Shown here piece after piece: positions 8,032 through 16,158 of a stretch of 31,416 nt of DNA. The stretch is from CAYYMZ01 sp964473025 (GTDB taxonomy: Bacteria; Patescibacteriota; UBA1384; DTJR01), in assembly GCA_964473025.1 (NCBI GenBank), contig CAYYMZ010000011.1, positions 1-31,416 of the forward strand. The letters are read 5' to 3'. The first letter of the stretch is position 1. Each line of letters opens with the position of its first letter. The translations under genes and the position numbers were made by a program. The notes below the pieces were generated by a model, which had not been told where the DNA came from, ran no database searches, and saw only the letters and a program-made list of their open reading frames with translations.

Positions 8032-9303
8032 TTAAATTGCTCCCAACTTCTCCGACAGCTCTCTCTTTTCCCGCTCGATCTGCTCTTTTTCGAGGAGAGT
8101 TTTTATTTTCTTATCTCTCAAATTTCTAGTCGCTTCAGCGACTTTTTTATAAAGCGGTATAAATTTCGGAACAATCGCATTACCCCAGTCGAATTTTTCT
8201 TCAACCCACTTTCGGGCATTTTGACCCATTTCAAGACGCAATTTTTCATCGCCCAAAAGCTTATTTACCGCCGCTACAATTGCCTGGGCGCTTCGAGGTC
8301 TAATCAAAATTCCATTATGCCCGTCTTTGACCGCCAGAGGGATGCCACCCTTTTTCGAAGCCACAACGGGTGTCTCCATTGCCATAGCTTCAAGGATAAC
8401 TAGTCCCAATGGTTCGTCCCAAACGGACGGAACAACACAAACTTTGGCTCTTTTATAAAATTGGCGGATTTCATCAATTGAACCTTTGTCGATGTATCCT
8501 AGAAAGCGAACATTTTTGGTACCGACCAGTTTAGCATAATTCATAAGATAGTTTTTGTGTGAACCGCCACCGATAACAAAAACCTCTGCCTTAATCTCCT
8601 TGGATGCTTTAATCAAATATTCCACCCCTTTTTCCGGCATTAATCTTCCCACAAAAATAACGATATCTTTCCCTCCTAGATTATATTTTTTTTCAATCAG
8701 GGTGGTCGGGATACTCTTGTTATAGGCCTGAAGATCAATTCCCCCTGTAATGACTTTGACTTTCCGGCGCAAGTCCTGCCCGAAAATCTTACAAAACCAT
8801 TTTTTTGTATGGTAGGAAACGGCTGTTATTTCAGTCGCCCTTTGCAATGCCTGGCTGGTTAAAACACGGTACCTAAAGTCCAGCGAGGAAAGATAAACGC
8901 ATGTGCCATGGCTGGTTGCAAGATAGCAGATTCCGTAAATCGATTTTATATAATTTGCTATCCAAGTAAGCATAAAACAGTGTTGGATGTGAATAACATC
9001 GGGCTTAAACTGATCGACGATGTCAACTATCTGTTTGAGATATGCTGAATAGTAGCGAGTGAATTCAACCCCCGAGAGTTCCGAAAATTTTTTGGCTCCT
9101 TTCCATTCTGAATGGGTTGCCATTACTGCTTGAAAAGGCGGTTTTATAGTAAAAAGCTTAACACCTATAATTTTTCGATCATCAGGGACCGCAACCGCAA
9201 CTTCAAAACCGGGCCTTTTGGCCAGATGCTCACTCAAGCGGCGGGTGTACGTTCCCGTCCCTGCCCCAAAAAGGGGAAACTGCATTATGATTAATACTTT
9301 CAT
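8032..9303 (-). CDS. GT4-family glycosyltransferase with coiled-coil tail
   Basis: A second GT-B retaining glycosyltransferase, 423 residues. The start, MKVLIIMQFPLFGAGTGTYTRRLSE, has the acceptor-side glycine loop. HIQHCFMLTW follows near residue 105. The donor domain contains FVGRLMPEKGVEYLI and the EX7E motif EPLGLVILE with AMAMETPVVAS. The last ~35 residues (from NLRDKKIKTLLEKEQIE) are highly charged and heptad-like, absent from most GT4 enzymes, and could mediate oligomerisation. It lies 16 bp upstream of the DUF218-HAD gene and 60 bp after galT, and is probably in one transcript with them. Sugar specificity is unknown. Confidence 0.92.
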   Translation of the reverse strand: MKVLIIMQFPLFGAGTGTYTRRLSEHLAKRPGFEVAVAVPDDRKIIGVKLFTIKPPFQAVMATHSEWKGAKKFSELSGVEFTRYYSAYLKQIVDIVDQFKPDVIHIQHCFMLTWIANYIKSIYGICYLATSHGTCVYLSSLDFRYRVLTSQALQRATEITAVSYHTKKWFCKIFGQDLRRKVKVITGGIDLQAYNKSIPTTLIEKKYNLGGKDIVIFVGRLMPEKGVEYLIKASKEIKAEVFVIGGGSHKNYLMNYAKLVGTKNVRFLGYIDKGSIDEIRQFYKRAKVCVVPSVWDEPLGLVILEAMAMETPVVASKKGGIPLAVKDGHNGILIRPRSAQAIVAAVNKLLGDEKLRLEMGQNARKWVEEKFDWGNAIVPKFIPLYKKVAEATRNLRDKKIKTLLEKEQIEREKRELSEKLGAI

Positions 9304-9363
9304 GGTGGAGTTAAATGTATGTTATATCGCTCGATTTTTCAAGCTTTTCAGGGGAAGATCATC

Positions 9364-10386
9364 TCAGGTTACTTTTTGCGGCGGTCTTACTTTCTGTCCC
9401 AAGCGTAAATAATCTGCGGCCGATTCCGGATCGATGATGTCGATAATCACGCCCGAGCCCATCTCGTAGCCACCGTATTTCGTTAATCTCGGGGCGATTT
9501 CCATGTGCCAATGATAATACGGTACGTTTTTTCCTTTATCGGCTACCGGAACCGAATGAATGAAAAAGTTCATCGGGGGATTGTTTAAAACAACATCGAG
9601 ACGGTTAAAAACCTGACGGCAAATCTTAGCAAAATCCTCTATTTCTGCAGTAGTTATATCTGTAAAATGGCTCTGGTGATGGCGTGGCATAATCCAAATT
9701 TCAAATGGAAAACGCGCGGCATAGAAGTTAAAGGCAACGAAGTGCTCGTTTTCAAAAAGCAATCTCGTATTCTGCTTGATTTCGTGCTTTATCAGATCGC
9801 AGAAGGCACAGGACTTTTGCTCGTTGTGATATTTGGTCGTACAAGAAAGTTCCCGTTCTATAATATTAGGGATAATCGAGGAGGTAAAAACCTGGGCATG
9901 GGGGTGTTCGATTGAAGCCGCCGCCTGTGCGCCATGATTATAAATCGGCATTATATATTCTGCGTTGCAAAGATCTTCGAAATATTTATAACGTTTTTTA
10001 AAAGTTTCAAAGAGATCCTCCCAGACAGCAATTGAAAATTTCGGCATCTCGTCCTCGTGATCGCGGATTACGATGACATCATGACCACCCAAAGACGGTT
10101 TGAGTTTAAAAAATTCATTCTCTATTTTATAAGTTTTGGGATTACATTCCGCCTTGTCTTCAATGAAAGCTGGAAATTTGTTGGGGATTACGTAGCAAAA
10201 TTTGGTGTCGTATTCTTTAAGCCGTTTTTCGTACTCGTTTTTCTTTGAATCAACACAAAACGGGCATTCTTCTTTACTTTGAGTTCTCTCGGTTGTAACC
10301 GAAATATAATCACTCGGACGCTTCGCTCTCTCTGGGGCAAAAACTACCCATTCTCCGGTAATGATATTTTGTCGAAGTTGTGGCAT
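9364..10386 (-). CDS. galT: Galactose-1-phosphate uridylyltransferase-like protein
   Basis: A HIT-superfamily nucleotidyltransferase of 340 residues. It opens MPQLRQNIITGEWVVFAPER, a typical GalT start, and has CPFC at 41-44, a likely zinc site with a later CAFC pair. The catalytic HPHAQ lies near residues 160-164, with a second histidine motif YYHWHMEIAPR near 296. It transfers UMP between UDP-glucose and galactose-1-P, or a related nucleotide in ADP-glucose-type relatives (ADP-glucose phosphorylase shares this architecture). The ATG follows AAGGAGAAAA. It is 8 bp downstream of ruvC and upstream of glycosyltransferases, consistent with feeding activated hexose into glycan synthesis. Full length for the family. 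Confidence 0.9.
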   Translation of the reverse strand: MPQLRQNIITGEWVVFAPERAKRPSDYISVTTERTQSKEECPFCVDSKKNEYEKRLKEYDTKFCYVIPNKFPAFIEDKAECNPKTYKIENEFFKLKPSLGGHDVIVIRDHEDEMPKFSIAVWEDLFETFKKRYKYFEDLCNAEYIMPIYNHGAQAAASIEHPHAQVFTSSIIPNIIERELSCTTKYHNEQKSCAFCDLIKHEIKQNTRLLFENEHFVAFNFYAARFPFEIWIMPRHHQSHFTDITTAEIEDFAKICRQVFNRLDVVLNNPPMNFFIHSVPVADKGKNVPYYHWHMEIAPRLTKYGGYEMGSGVIIDIIDPESAADYLRLGQKVRPPQKVT

Positions 10387-10394
10387 TTTTCTCC

Positions 10395-10937
10395 TTATTG
10401 ATAAATTTTTGGGCGACTCAAATGGCAGAGCGCCACCGCTACGGCATCGGCGGCGTCGTCTTGTTTTATATTACAACCTTTTAGATGTAATTTCAGCATC
10501 CTGCGTATTTGATCTTTGGTCGCATGACCGTATCCGGCAATAGAAAGCTTGATTTCGTTTGGTTTGTATTCAAAAATCTTAAGTTTATTTTGCTTGGCCG
10601 CTAAAATGACTACTCCGCGGGCATGGGCAACTGACATACCGGTTTTGATATTTTTAACAAAAAAGAGTTCTTCGATTGCTAGCTCATTTGGTTTAAATTT
10701 TGCAATCAGCCGATTTACTTCTTTATATATATATTCCAGCCGCTCGGGCAGTGGGGTATTCACCACCGTTTCAAGACATCCGTAATCCTTTAAAACCATC
10801 TCTTTGCCTTTCCCTAGCTTTTTTTCTTGAACCACCAAATCTAATACCGCCCAGCCAACGCGGCCAGTCCCAGGGTCAATGCCAAGTATAACCCTAGGAG
10901 CACTGCCCTTATTTTCAGTTTTATTCTTGTCTATCAA
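10395..10937 (-). CDS. ruvC: Crossover junction endodeoxyribonuclease RuvC
   Basis: A Holliday-junction resolvase of 180 residues with an RNase H fold. The catalytic acidic residues are visible: Asp21 in LGIDPGTGRVGWA, Glu89 in LAIEELFF, and Asp161 and Asp164 in QDDAADAVAVALCH. The start appears to be TTG (10935-10937 complement), with GGGAG nine bases upstream; the first ~14 residues are a polar extension before the first beta-strand, and no ATG lies between. ruvA and ruvB are not in the window. It is followed by galT after 8 bp, and preceded by yebC across an AT-rich gap. This yebC-ruvC order is common in bacteria. Confidence 0.95.
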   Translation of the reverse strand: MIDKNKTENKGSAPRVILGIDPGTGRVGWAVLDLVVQEKKLGKGKEMVLKDYGCLETVVNTPLPERLEYIYKEVNRLIAKFKPNELAIEELFFVKNIKTGMSVAHARGVVILAAKQNKLKIFEYKPNEIKLSIAGYGHATKDQIRRMLKLHLKGCNIKQDDAADAVAVALCHLSRPKIYQ

Positions 10938-11057
10938 TTTGTTTCTCCCTCTTGGAAGTTAAAAGGTAAAAGTAAAATGTAAAAAGTTCAAGGAAAAAGT
11001 TTTTAAAGTTTGTCAGTTTTAAATTATAGTTTTTACTTTTTCGTTTTTAGTTTTTAC
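10938..11057. repeat. AT-rich spacer with large imperfect inverted repeat
   Basis: Between yebC and ruvC lies a tract built from AAAAGTAAAA-type words on the left (around 10958-10988) facing TTTTTACTTTTTCG-type words on the right (around 11030-11056). The two halves can fold into a long imperfect hairpin. It could slow or end transcription after yebC, or be low-complexity filler like that at 11820-11930 and 30960-31090. Confidence 0.4.
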
Positions 11058-11765
11058 TTAACCTAGGTTTGAGCTCACGTTTGAAACATCGTCAAGATCA
11101 TCGAGGGACTCGAGTAATTTAATTACTTTTTCCGATTCCTCCTCTGAGAGCGTCACCGTATCTTTTGGCTCCCACGAAAGTTCCGCCGATTCGATTTCAA
11201 AACCTCCGTTTGTCAACGCATCGCTGACCAAACGCAAGTTTTCCATCTTAGTATAAACAAGGTAGCCACCTTCGATTTTTTCATAATCGTCAGCCCCGGA
11301 ATCAATGATTTTAAGCTCTGTTTCTTCGCCCCGATCGCCCGAAGTCTTAATAACACCTTTGCGCAAAAACAGGTATGCCACCGAGCCGGAGCTTGCCAGT
11401 TTACTGCCGGCTTTATTTAAAATAGTTTTTATTTCGGCCACCGCGCGATTTTTATTGTCAGTCGTTGCTTCAATTAATATGGCTGTTCTCGATGGACCAT
11501 ATACCTCATATAGCTCTTCCTCAACTCTCTGTCCGCCAAGTTCTCCTGTCCCACGCTTAATTGCCCTGTCTATGTTTTCCTTCGGCATATTGGCGGCTTT
11601 TGCCTTATCAATTGCTAGCCGCAGCGAAAAATTCATCGTCGGATCGCCGCCCGATCTGGCCGCAACAGATATTAAATTAGCAAGTTTGGTAAAAAGATTG
11701 CTTCTTTTTTTATCAGTTGCCGCTTTTTGATGCTTGGTGGTTGCCCACTTAGAGTGCCCCGACAT
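11058..11765 (-). CDS. yebC: YebC/PmpR-family protein
   Basis: A 235-residue member of the YebC/PmpR/TACO1 family. The N-terminus, MSGHSKWATTKHQKAATDKKR, is diagnostic, and GSGSVAYLF-like and YEVYGP segments follow. Members are described as DNA-binding regulators and, in more recent work, as factors helping ribosomes translate difficult (for example proline-rich) stretches. It is cytoplasmic. The ATG has AGGAA upstream. It is the first gene of the leftward run: the region upstream is AT-rich and the next gene is divergent. The C-terminus is acidic (ESLDDLDDVSN). Length matches the family. Confidence 0.95.
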   Translation of the reverse strand: MSGHSKWATTKHQKAATDKKRSNLFTKLANLISVAARSGGDPTMNFSLRLAIDKAKAANMPKENIDRAIKRGTGELGGQRVEEELYEVYGPSRTAILIEATTDNKNRAVAEIKTILNKAGSKLASSGSVAYLFLRKGVIKTSGDRGEETELKIIDSGADDYEKIEGGYLVYTKMENLRLVSDALTNGGFEIESAELSWEPKDTVTLSEEESEKVIKLLESLDDLDDVSNVSSNLG

Positions 11766-11973
11766 AAATTCCTCGCCCTGCTTGGTTAATTTTCAATTTT
11801 TAATTTAGAATTTTCATTAAATTTAAAATGTTAAATTTTTAAATAATTGAATTTTTTTTAAATTCTAGATTTTGAAATTTATTCTAAATTTTAAATTATA
11901 AATTTTAAATTTCATACTGCTAGTAGATGAACGTACCCGAGGCAAGTGAATGTCAAAAGGTTCGGCTTAAAAC
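11766..11973. other. AT-rich divergent intergenic region
   Basis: The gap between yebC and the divergent gene at 12047 holds about 130 bases (11785-11915) made almost only of A and T, with repeated AAATTTAAAAT-like words that form many alternative dyads. No ORF or RNA gene is seen. It should contain the yebC promoter, but the composition makes -35/-10 boxes ambiguous. Confidence 0.5.
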
Positions 11974-12002
11974 TTGCAATACAAGTACGATCGGACTAGA
12001 TT
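11974..12002 (+). promoter_or_regulatory. Promoter for the 12047 gene
   Basis: The -35 TTGCAA (11974-11979) and -10 TAGATT (11997-12002) are separated by 17 bp. An inverted repeat ACTTG-N5-CAAGT (11972-11986) covers the -35 box and could be an operator. The leader to the ATG at 12047 is about 38 nt. Confidence 0.55.
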
Positions 12003-12046
12003 ATAGCTAATCAGCGGTCGTGACGCAATCTTGAAAGGGGGAAAAT

Positions 12047-12388
12047 ATGTTCGTTCAGGCAGCAATCATTGGCAGACGCGACGGAACAGACCTCGAGAAG
12101 ATTTTGGAGGGGTATGTAGACCGTCTCGGAACCGCCCACTATCCCGATACTCGTACAGCACACAGAGACATGCACTTCAAACCTGACCTCGTCCTCCTGT
12201 ACAGAGCAACAAAACTGGACATTGAGCAGGCGCGAGGCATATTAGCGTGGGAAGGTAGGGTCATCTGTGTTGCCGATGATACGCCAGACCAACACCACAC
12301 CCACAAAGATGGGGTGCACTACTGTGATCCGGATCACTTGTCGGTTGCTACCCTCAAAATACTTCGGGAAACACCGCGGGGAGAATAA
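12047..12388 (+). CDS. Small hypothetical protein in GC-rich island
   Basis: I do not recognise this 113-residue protein. It begins MFVQAAIIGRRDGTDLEKI. The strand-helix alternation (VQAAIIG, PDLVLLYRA, GRVICVADDT) suggests a small alpha/beta fold. A histidine-rich loop, DDTPDQHHTHKDGVHYCDPDH, could bind a metal. There is no signal peptide. The ATG follows GAAAGGGGG, and promoter boxes lie upstream. GC content and codon choice (CTC, GAC, CGC) are visibly higher than in yebC or comEC on either side, as in the next gene, which suggests a foreign origin. It may form a unit with the 12481 gene, although that gene has its own promoter. Confidence 0.7.
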   Translation: MFVQAAIIGRRDGTDLEKILEGYVDRLGTAHYPDTRTAHRDMHFKPDLVLLYRATKLDIEQARGILAWEGRVICVADDTPDQHHTHKDGVHYCDPDHLSVATLKILRETPRGE

Positions 12389-12398
12389 CACTTCCCCA

Positions 12399-12427
12399 TT
12401 GACTTGCGAACCGAGAAGTGCTACAAT
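12399..12427 (+). promoter_or_regulatory. Promoter for the 12481 gene
   Basis: The -35 TTGACT (12399-12404) and -10 TACAAT (12422-12427) have exactly 17 bp between them. CACTTC (12389-12394) and GAAGTG (12415-12420) form an inverted repeat across the -35/spacer region. A leader of about 47 nt ends in the ribosome site AAGGAGGTGG. Confidence 0.7.
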
Positions 12428-12480
12428 ATGCTGATCCGGTGAAGTTGTGCCGGGGACATAAACCCAAGGAGGTGGGGCAT

Positions 12481-13011
12481 ATGCGCCTCACGAAAGTTTT
12501 GACAACTCTGCTCGTCATCGTTCTGCTGGCCGCCCTCACGGGCACGGCCAGCGCCCAAACCTTCAGCTTCGGCGGCGATGGCTGGTGGGTTTCCATCGGC
12601 CCCGTCTGCCCGTCGCCCTTCCTCGGTGGCTACAGCCCCGGCTACGGCGGCTTTAACCCCAGCTACTCCCCGTTCGGGAGCAGCTCCCTGTTCGGGTACA
12701 GTAACCCGTTCAGGGAGAACCAGTTCAGCTCATTTGGCAACCGGTTCGGTGACACTTCCTGCCTGCCCTACGATCCGAACCTGGCCCAGCAGGCCAATCT
12801 GGAGGCCAAGATAAACGGCCTGAACAACGAGCAGCGCCTGCTCAGCGACCGACTCCGCGTCGCCAAGGCGCTCTTCCAAGCCGGGTACATTACCCGGCAG
12901 GCCTACGAGAGCGAGAGATCATCTCTCGAGGCCAGGCGAACACAGCTTTACAACGAGGCGAATCTCGCCTCCGCGCAGTTGCGCCTCCTGCGCGATTTGC
13001 GCCGTTACTAA
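12481..13011 (+). CDS. Secreted Gly/Ser/Tyr-rich protein with C-terminal coiled coil
   Basis: A 176-residue hypothetical exported protein. The ATG at 12481 follows AAGGAGGTGGGGC; an in-frame start at 12418 lies on the -10 box and is rejected. Residues 1-22 form a signal peptide (MRLTKVLTTLLVIVLLAAL, then an A-S-A cut site). Residues ~25-85 are low complexity and rich in Gly, Ser, Tyr, Phe and Pro, with cysteines at CPSP and SCLP. Residues ~100-176 form a charged helical hairpin (NLEAKINGLNNEQRLL, LEARRTQLYNEANLASAQLRLL) with GYITRQAYESER in the middle, reminiscent of SHOCT-like short C-terminal helices. GC is far above that of neighbouring genes. A surface or envelope role is inference. Confidence 0.75.
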   Translation: MRLTKVLTTLLVIVLLAALTGTASAQTFSFGGDGWWVSIGPVCPSPFLGGYSPGYGGFNPSYSPFGSSSLFGYSNPFRENQFSSFGNRFGDTSCLPYDPNLAQQANLEAKINGLNNEQRLLSDRLRVAKALFQAGYITRQAYESERSSLEARRTQLYNEANLASAQLRLLRDLRRY

Positions 13012-13028
13012 CTCGGCCTTCGGGCCCC

Positions 13029-13067
13029 AAAGGGGGCGCACCCACGCGGTGCGCCCCCTTTTTCTTT
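13029..13067 (+). terminator. Rho-independent terminator
   Basis: A perfect 12-bp stem (13029-13040 / 13050-13061, core GGGGGCGCA / TGCGCCCCC) with a 9-nt loop runs into a T-rich tail ending near 13067. It ends the 12481 gene, facing the convergent MBL gene. Confidence 0.9.
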
Positions 13068-13074
13068 TAAAGCG

Positions 13075-13944
13075 CTATCTTAATTCCCAGCCAGTCCCTT
13101 TTGAAACAAAATCAATCGTACCTTTTTGATCGGTGCGCAAAATCTCAATACCTAATTTTTCCAAACTCGACAAAACTCCTCCGCCCGGATGACCATAGCT
13201 ATTTTTTCCCACAGAAATAACGGCGTATTTCGGACTGATTTCTTGGGTTAATTTCTCATCATAAGCCCCACTTGAACCGTGGTGCGCCACCTTAAATAAC
13301 TCGCATTTAAGATCCTGAGAGGAAAAAGAGTTTCTTATTTTCTGCTGGGCCTCGATTTCTGCGTCACCGGTAAAGATAGCGCAACTGCTCTGATAGCTAA
13401 AACGCAGAACGATTGAGGAGTTGTTCGAACTTAAACTATCGACATTACTTTCTTTAGGCGATAAAACCTCGGCCGACGCCCCACCAAAAGTTAAAATATC
13501 TCTTTCGTTAGCGATCTTAACCGGAATATTTTTTGATTTAATTTGATCTTCAAGAGTAGCAAATGTTTGGGAGTCGCTTGTTTTATTGGTTTTGATGATT
13601 TCGCCGACTTCATATGATTTTAAAACATCATTGAGGCCCCCGATATGGTCCGCGTCGGGGTGACTTTCAATCACATATTCAATTTTTTTATCGTGACGGG
13701 GCATTTTTTTTGCAAGGGGAGCCAAAACAGTACCCGATCTCCCGCCATCAATCAGGATTTGAATTGAATTTGGCAGATTAATTAAAGCGCTATCCCCTTC
13801 CCCTACGTCCAAAAAAGATATTTGCGCTCCAGTTATTTGAGGATTTGCCTGTGAGTTTTGATAAACCGAACCCCAAAGATATAAAGCAACTAAAATACCG
13901 AGTGCAAATATGAAATTTAAACCTTTTTTATAGCGACTGTCCAT
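13075..13944 (-). CDS. ComEC-type MBL-fold hydrolase, separate gene
   Basis: A 289-residue metallo-beta-lactamase-fold protein equivalent to the C-terminal domain of ComEC/Rec2. A single N-terminal membrane anchor (residues ~9-27, GLNFIFALGILVALYLWG) precedes the domain. Motifs: FLDVGEGDSALI, ILIDGG, the metal motif SHPDADHIGG (HxDxDH), FTGDAE and KVAHHGSSG. The ATG has AAGGAG upstream and overlaps the end of the membrane-domain gene by 17 bp, so translation is probably coupled. In single-chain ComEC proteins this domain is thought to degrade the non-transported DNA strand; here it is presumably tethered outside the membrane next to the channel. Confidence 0.9.
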   Translation of the reverse strand: MDSRYKKGLNFIFALGILVALYLWGSVYQNSQANPQITGAQISFLDVGEGDSALINLPNSIQILIDGGRSGTVLAPLAKKMPRHDKKIEYVIESHPDADHIGGLNDVLKSYEVGEIIKTNKTSDSQTFATLEDQIKSKNIPVKIANERDILTFGGASAEVLSPKESNVDSLSSNNSSIVLRFSYQSSCAIFTGDAEIEAQQKIRNSFSSQDLKCELFKVAHHGSSGAYDEKLTQEISPKYAVISVGKNSYGHPGGGVLSSLEKLGIEILRTDQKGTIDFVSKGTGWELR

Positions 13945-15376
13945 CTGCTCCTTGAATAATTTTTCTTGATTTTGATTTTAAGAAAGCAACTAAAATATAA
14001 ATTCCAAAATAGAGTACAACCAAATAAATCCAACTCATACCCTCGATGGTCAAGGCAGAGAACGAAAAACCGCCGAAAAATTTAATCACGAGCATGATGT
14101 AATCCAAAATTACCTGTGTTAATCCAGAAACAAAAACACCAATAATCGGAATAATTTTATCGAGAACGTAGGTTAAGGCAACCATGAACATAGTCAGCGG
14201 CACAAACGGCAAAATGAGGGTGTTGGTAATCGGGGCCACCAGAGAGATTTGACCAAATTGCCAAAGCAAAATAGGCAGGGTAAAAACCTGTGCAGCCAAA
14301 GTTGAAGTAGCAGCCGTCATAACCGCCTCCGGTAAGGCCGTTAAGCGCGAAAAAATTACTCGAAGCGGCTCTTCAAGTATTACTAACCCTAGTGTAGCGG
14401 CAAAGGAGAGTTGAAACCCGACATCGTAGAGAGAATAGGGATTGTACAAAATCATAATTAAAGCGGCGACAAACAAAGCGTTGGTCGTAGCACCTCGACG
14501 GCCGATGCACTTGGCAAAAAGATATAGAAAGCCCATCAGCGAAGCGCGCAAAACGGATGAAGTTGCGCCTGTCAAAAGACAAAATGATAAAAGTACGATC
14601 GCGGTAGTTATGATTGCGGCACGTCTTGAGACAGAGGTGCGGATTAACTGAAACAAAACTACCGTAATAATCGAAACGTTATAGCCCGAGACGGCAATCA
14701 GATGCGTGGTACCGCTTGAACGCAGATCCTTAACGAAAGATGGAGAAAAACCCTGTGATCCCCCCAAGATTAGACCTTTCGCCAAAACTCCAGCGTCACC
14801 CGAGAAAATCTTGCCTAAATCGTCCGAAACACCCGCTGAAAAAGAATAAAGATATCGCAAAGGACTCTTACCCGAACCAACAAACTTGAAATCTGGGTTT
14901 CGGATCACTTCATTAGTTAGATAGCGCGCTTCAAGGTAACGGGTGTAACTTCCCTCTACCGGAGCAAAGTTAGACGCTTCAAAACAAATGTTAATTTTGT
15001 CGGAATATTGAAGGCGATCGCCGGTTTTTAAGTTAAGATATGCTCTTCCCGAAGTGTTTTGGACAGCAAATTTCAAGGTCCCTGCGCCAAATTCCGGGTT
15101 TGAGCTCACCGCGACATCGTGGCATCCAACAGGGAGGTTATGCAAGGAGGATGAAAAAATCCAAAAATAGAATACGCCAATCATTGCAAGTAGGATCGTA
15201 ACGGTCAAAATCTTGATTTTTAAGAGTGCGACAACGAAAATTACCGCGCCAAGCAGAACCATAACTGAGATAAAAAACCGCGCCGAGGGCAAGACGCTAC
15301 CTATTGTAACTCCCGCCGCAAACAGAAGAATGAAGAAGGACGGCGATTTAAAAAAAATGAGCAACTTTTTTGACAT
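13928..15376 (-). CDS. comEC: ComEC/Rec2 membrane channel domain
   Basis: A 482-residue polytopic membrane protein for DNA uptake across the cytoplasmic membrane. Two to three N-terminal spans are followed by an OB-like extracellular domain (around residues 85-150, with SGRAYLNLKTGDRL). The competence domain starts near 190 (LAKGLILGGSQGFSP) with the signature GTTHLIAVSGYNVSII, then many hydrophobic helices. The ATG at 15374-15376 has GAAAGGGG five bases upstream; an in-frame TTG 15 nt earlier overlaps that ribosome site and is not used here. The MBL domain that usually completes ComEC is in the next gene, overlapping by 17 bp. ComEA is not in the window. Confidence 0.9.
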   Translation of the reverse strand: MSKKLLIFFKSPSFFILLFAAGVTIGSVLPSARFFISVMVLLGAVIFVVALLKIKILTVTILLAMIGVFYFWIFSSSLHNLPVGCHDVAVSSNPEFGAGTLKFAVQNTSGRAYLNLKTGDRLQYSDKINICFEASNFAPVEGSYTRYLEARYLTNEVIRNPDFKFVGSGKSPLRYLYSFSAGVSDDLGKIFSGDAGVLAKGLILGGSQGFSPSFVKDLRSSGTTHLIAVSGYNVSIITVVLFQLIRTSVSRRAAIITTAIVLLSFCLLTGATSSVLRASLMGFLYLFAKCIGRRGATTNALFVAALIMILYNPYSLYDVGFQLSFAATLGLVILEEPLRVIFSRLTALPEAVMTAATSTLAAQVFTLPILLWQFGQISLVAPITNTLILPFVPLTMFMVALTYVLDKIIPIIGVFVSGLTQVILDYIMLVIKFFGGFSFSALTIEGMSWIYLVVLYFGIYILVAFLKSKSRKIIQGADGQSL

Positions 15377-15472
15377 AAACGCCCCTTTCAATTAGCATAA
15401 TACATAAGAGATTAAATTAAAAACTAAAAATTAAAAAGTAAAAACTTAGATTAAGAACAAGCCAAATTAAGC

Positions 15473-16006
15473 ATGTCAAAGAAAATCGTAAATTATCTTG
15501 TCTCGGGCGTTCTAGTACTTGGTGTCTTTGGGATTGGCATCGCGGCATATTATCAGCAGGTCCAAGCCGACACAATCGTCGCCGGATACGCCACCGCCCA
15601 CCTTCACTTCAATATTACCGTTCCTGTCTCACAAAACATTAAGATAAAAGCGACTTTTACTCCTGATTCAGGCAAAAATTTTTATTTTAAGGAGAGAGAA
15701 TTCGAGATCTCAAATCCCGGCCTAAATACAATCGAATGGTATATCCGCAAAATTCCCGCCGGAACTTATCGCTTGACGCTTGTTTCACCACAGGGTTCCC
15801 TCCAAGAGAGCGCCGCGCAAGTTAAACTAGAAAACGACAAGGTCAATGAAATGGGCGATTTTTCACTTGACTTAGGAAGTCCCGAAATTCCTCAAGCTAG
15901 CGCGACAGAGCAAAACCAAACCGCCACAACGCCGGAAACTCAAGCCACGGCCACCTCAACTTCAAGCGATGGGATTCCATTTCCTCCGATTCCTGAGCTA
16001 AACTAA
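15473..16006 (+). CDS. Membrane-anchored or secreted hypothetical protein
   Basis: A 177-residue protein I cannot name. Residues ~8-28 form one hydrophobic segment (VSGVLVLGVFGIGIAAYY), a signal or anchor. Residues ~40-140 look all-beta: ATAHLHFNITVPVSQNIKIKATF, FYFKEREFEI, GTYRLTLVSPQGSL, resembling a carboxypeptidase-regulatory or Ig-like fold. The tail from ~145 is a Thr/Ala/Gln linker ending PFPPIPELN. The start has no Shine-Dalgarno sequence; a TTAGAT box lies about 25 nt upstream, so the leader would be short. It diverges from comEC. The 103-bp element A begins 12 bp after its stop. Confidence 0.7.
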   Translation: MSKKIVNYLVSGVLVLGVFGIGIAAYYQQVQADTIVAGYATAHLHFNITVPVSQNIKIKATFTPDSGKNFYFKEREFEISNPGLNTIEWYIRKIPAGTYRLTLVSPQGSLQESAAQVKLENDKVNEMGDFSLDLGSPEIPQASATEQNQTATTPETQATATSTSSDGIPFPPIPELN

Positions 16007-16018
16007 CTCGCATCATGG

Positions 16019-16121
16019 ACCCCCACACCAAACTCCAGCAATCCTCAATTTCAGCTGCTAGTTCACATTTGCAACAGTCCAGCTTCCGAAGATAAAATTA
16101 ATTGAGGTTTGGTGTGGGGGT
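16019..16121. mobile_element. 103-bp terminal-inverted-repeat element, copy A
   Basis: A short MITE-like element. Its 15-bp ends are perfect inverted repeats: ACCCCCACACCAAAC at 16019-16033 and its complement at 16107-16121. Read on the other strand, copy B (16962-17064) is the same length and matches along its whole body, for example CTCCAGCAATC, TTTCAGC and CTAGTTC. The right end provides the first base of the grpE -35 box. There is no coding capacity. Confidence 0.8.
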
Positions 16122-16149
16122 GGACAAAATCAATAAAATGCGCTAGAAT
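16121..16149 (+). promoter_or_regulatory. grpE promoter at the element A boundary
   Basis: The -35 TGGACA (16121-16126) directly abuts the end of the 103-bp element. A 17-bp spacer leads to -10 TAGAAT (16144-16149). Nine bases separate the -10 from the ATG, so the leader would be only about 3 nt. Confidence 0.7.
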
Positions 16150-16158
16150 GTGTTTTCG

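Noticed and set aside
12418..12480. N-terminal extension of the 12481 gene
   Set aside because: It would begin within the promoter. The signal peptide starts properly at 12481 after AAGGAGGTGG.
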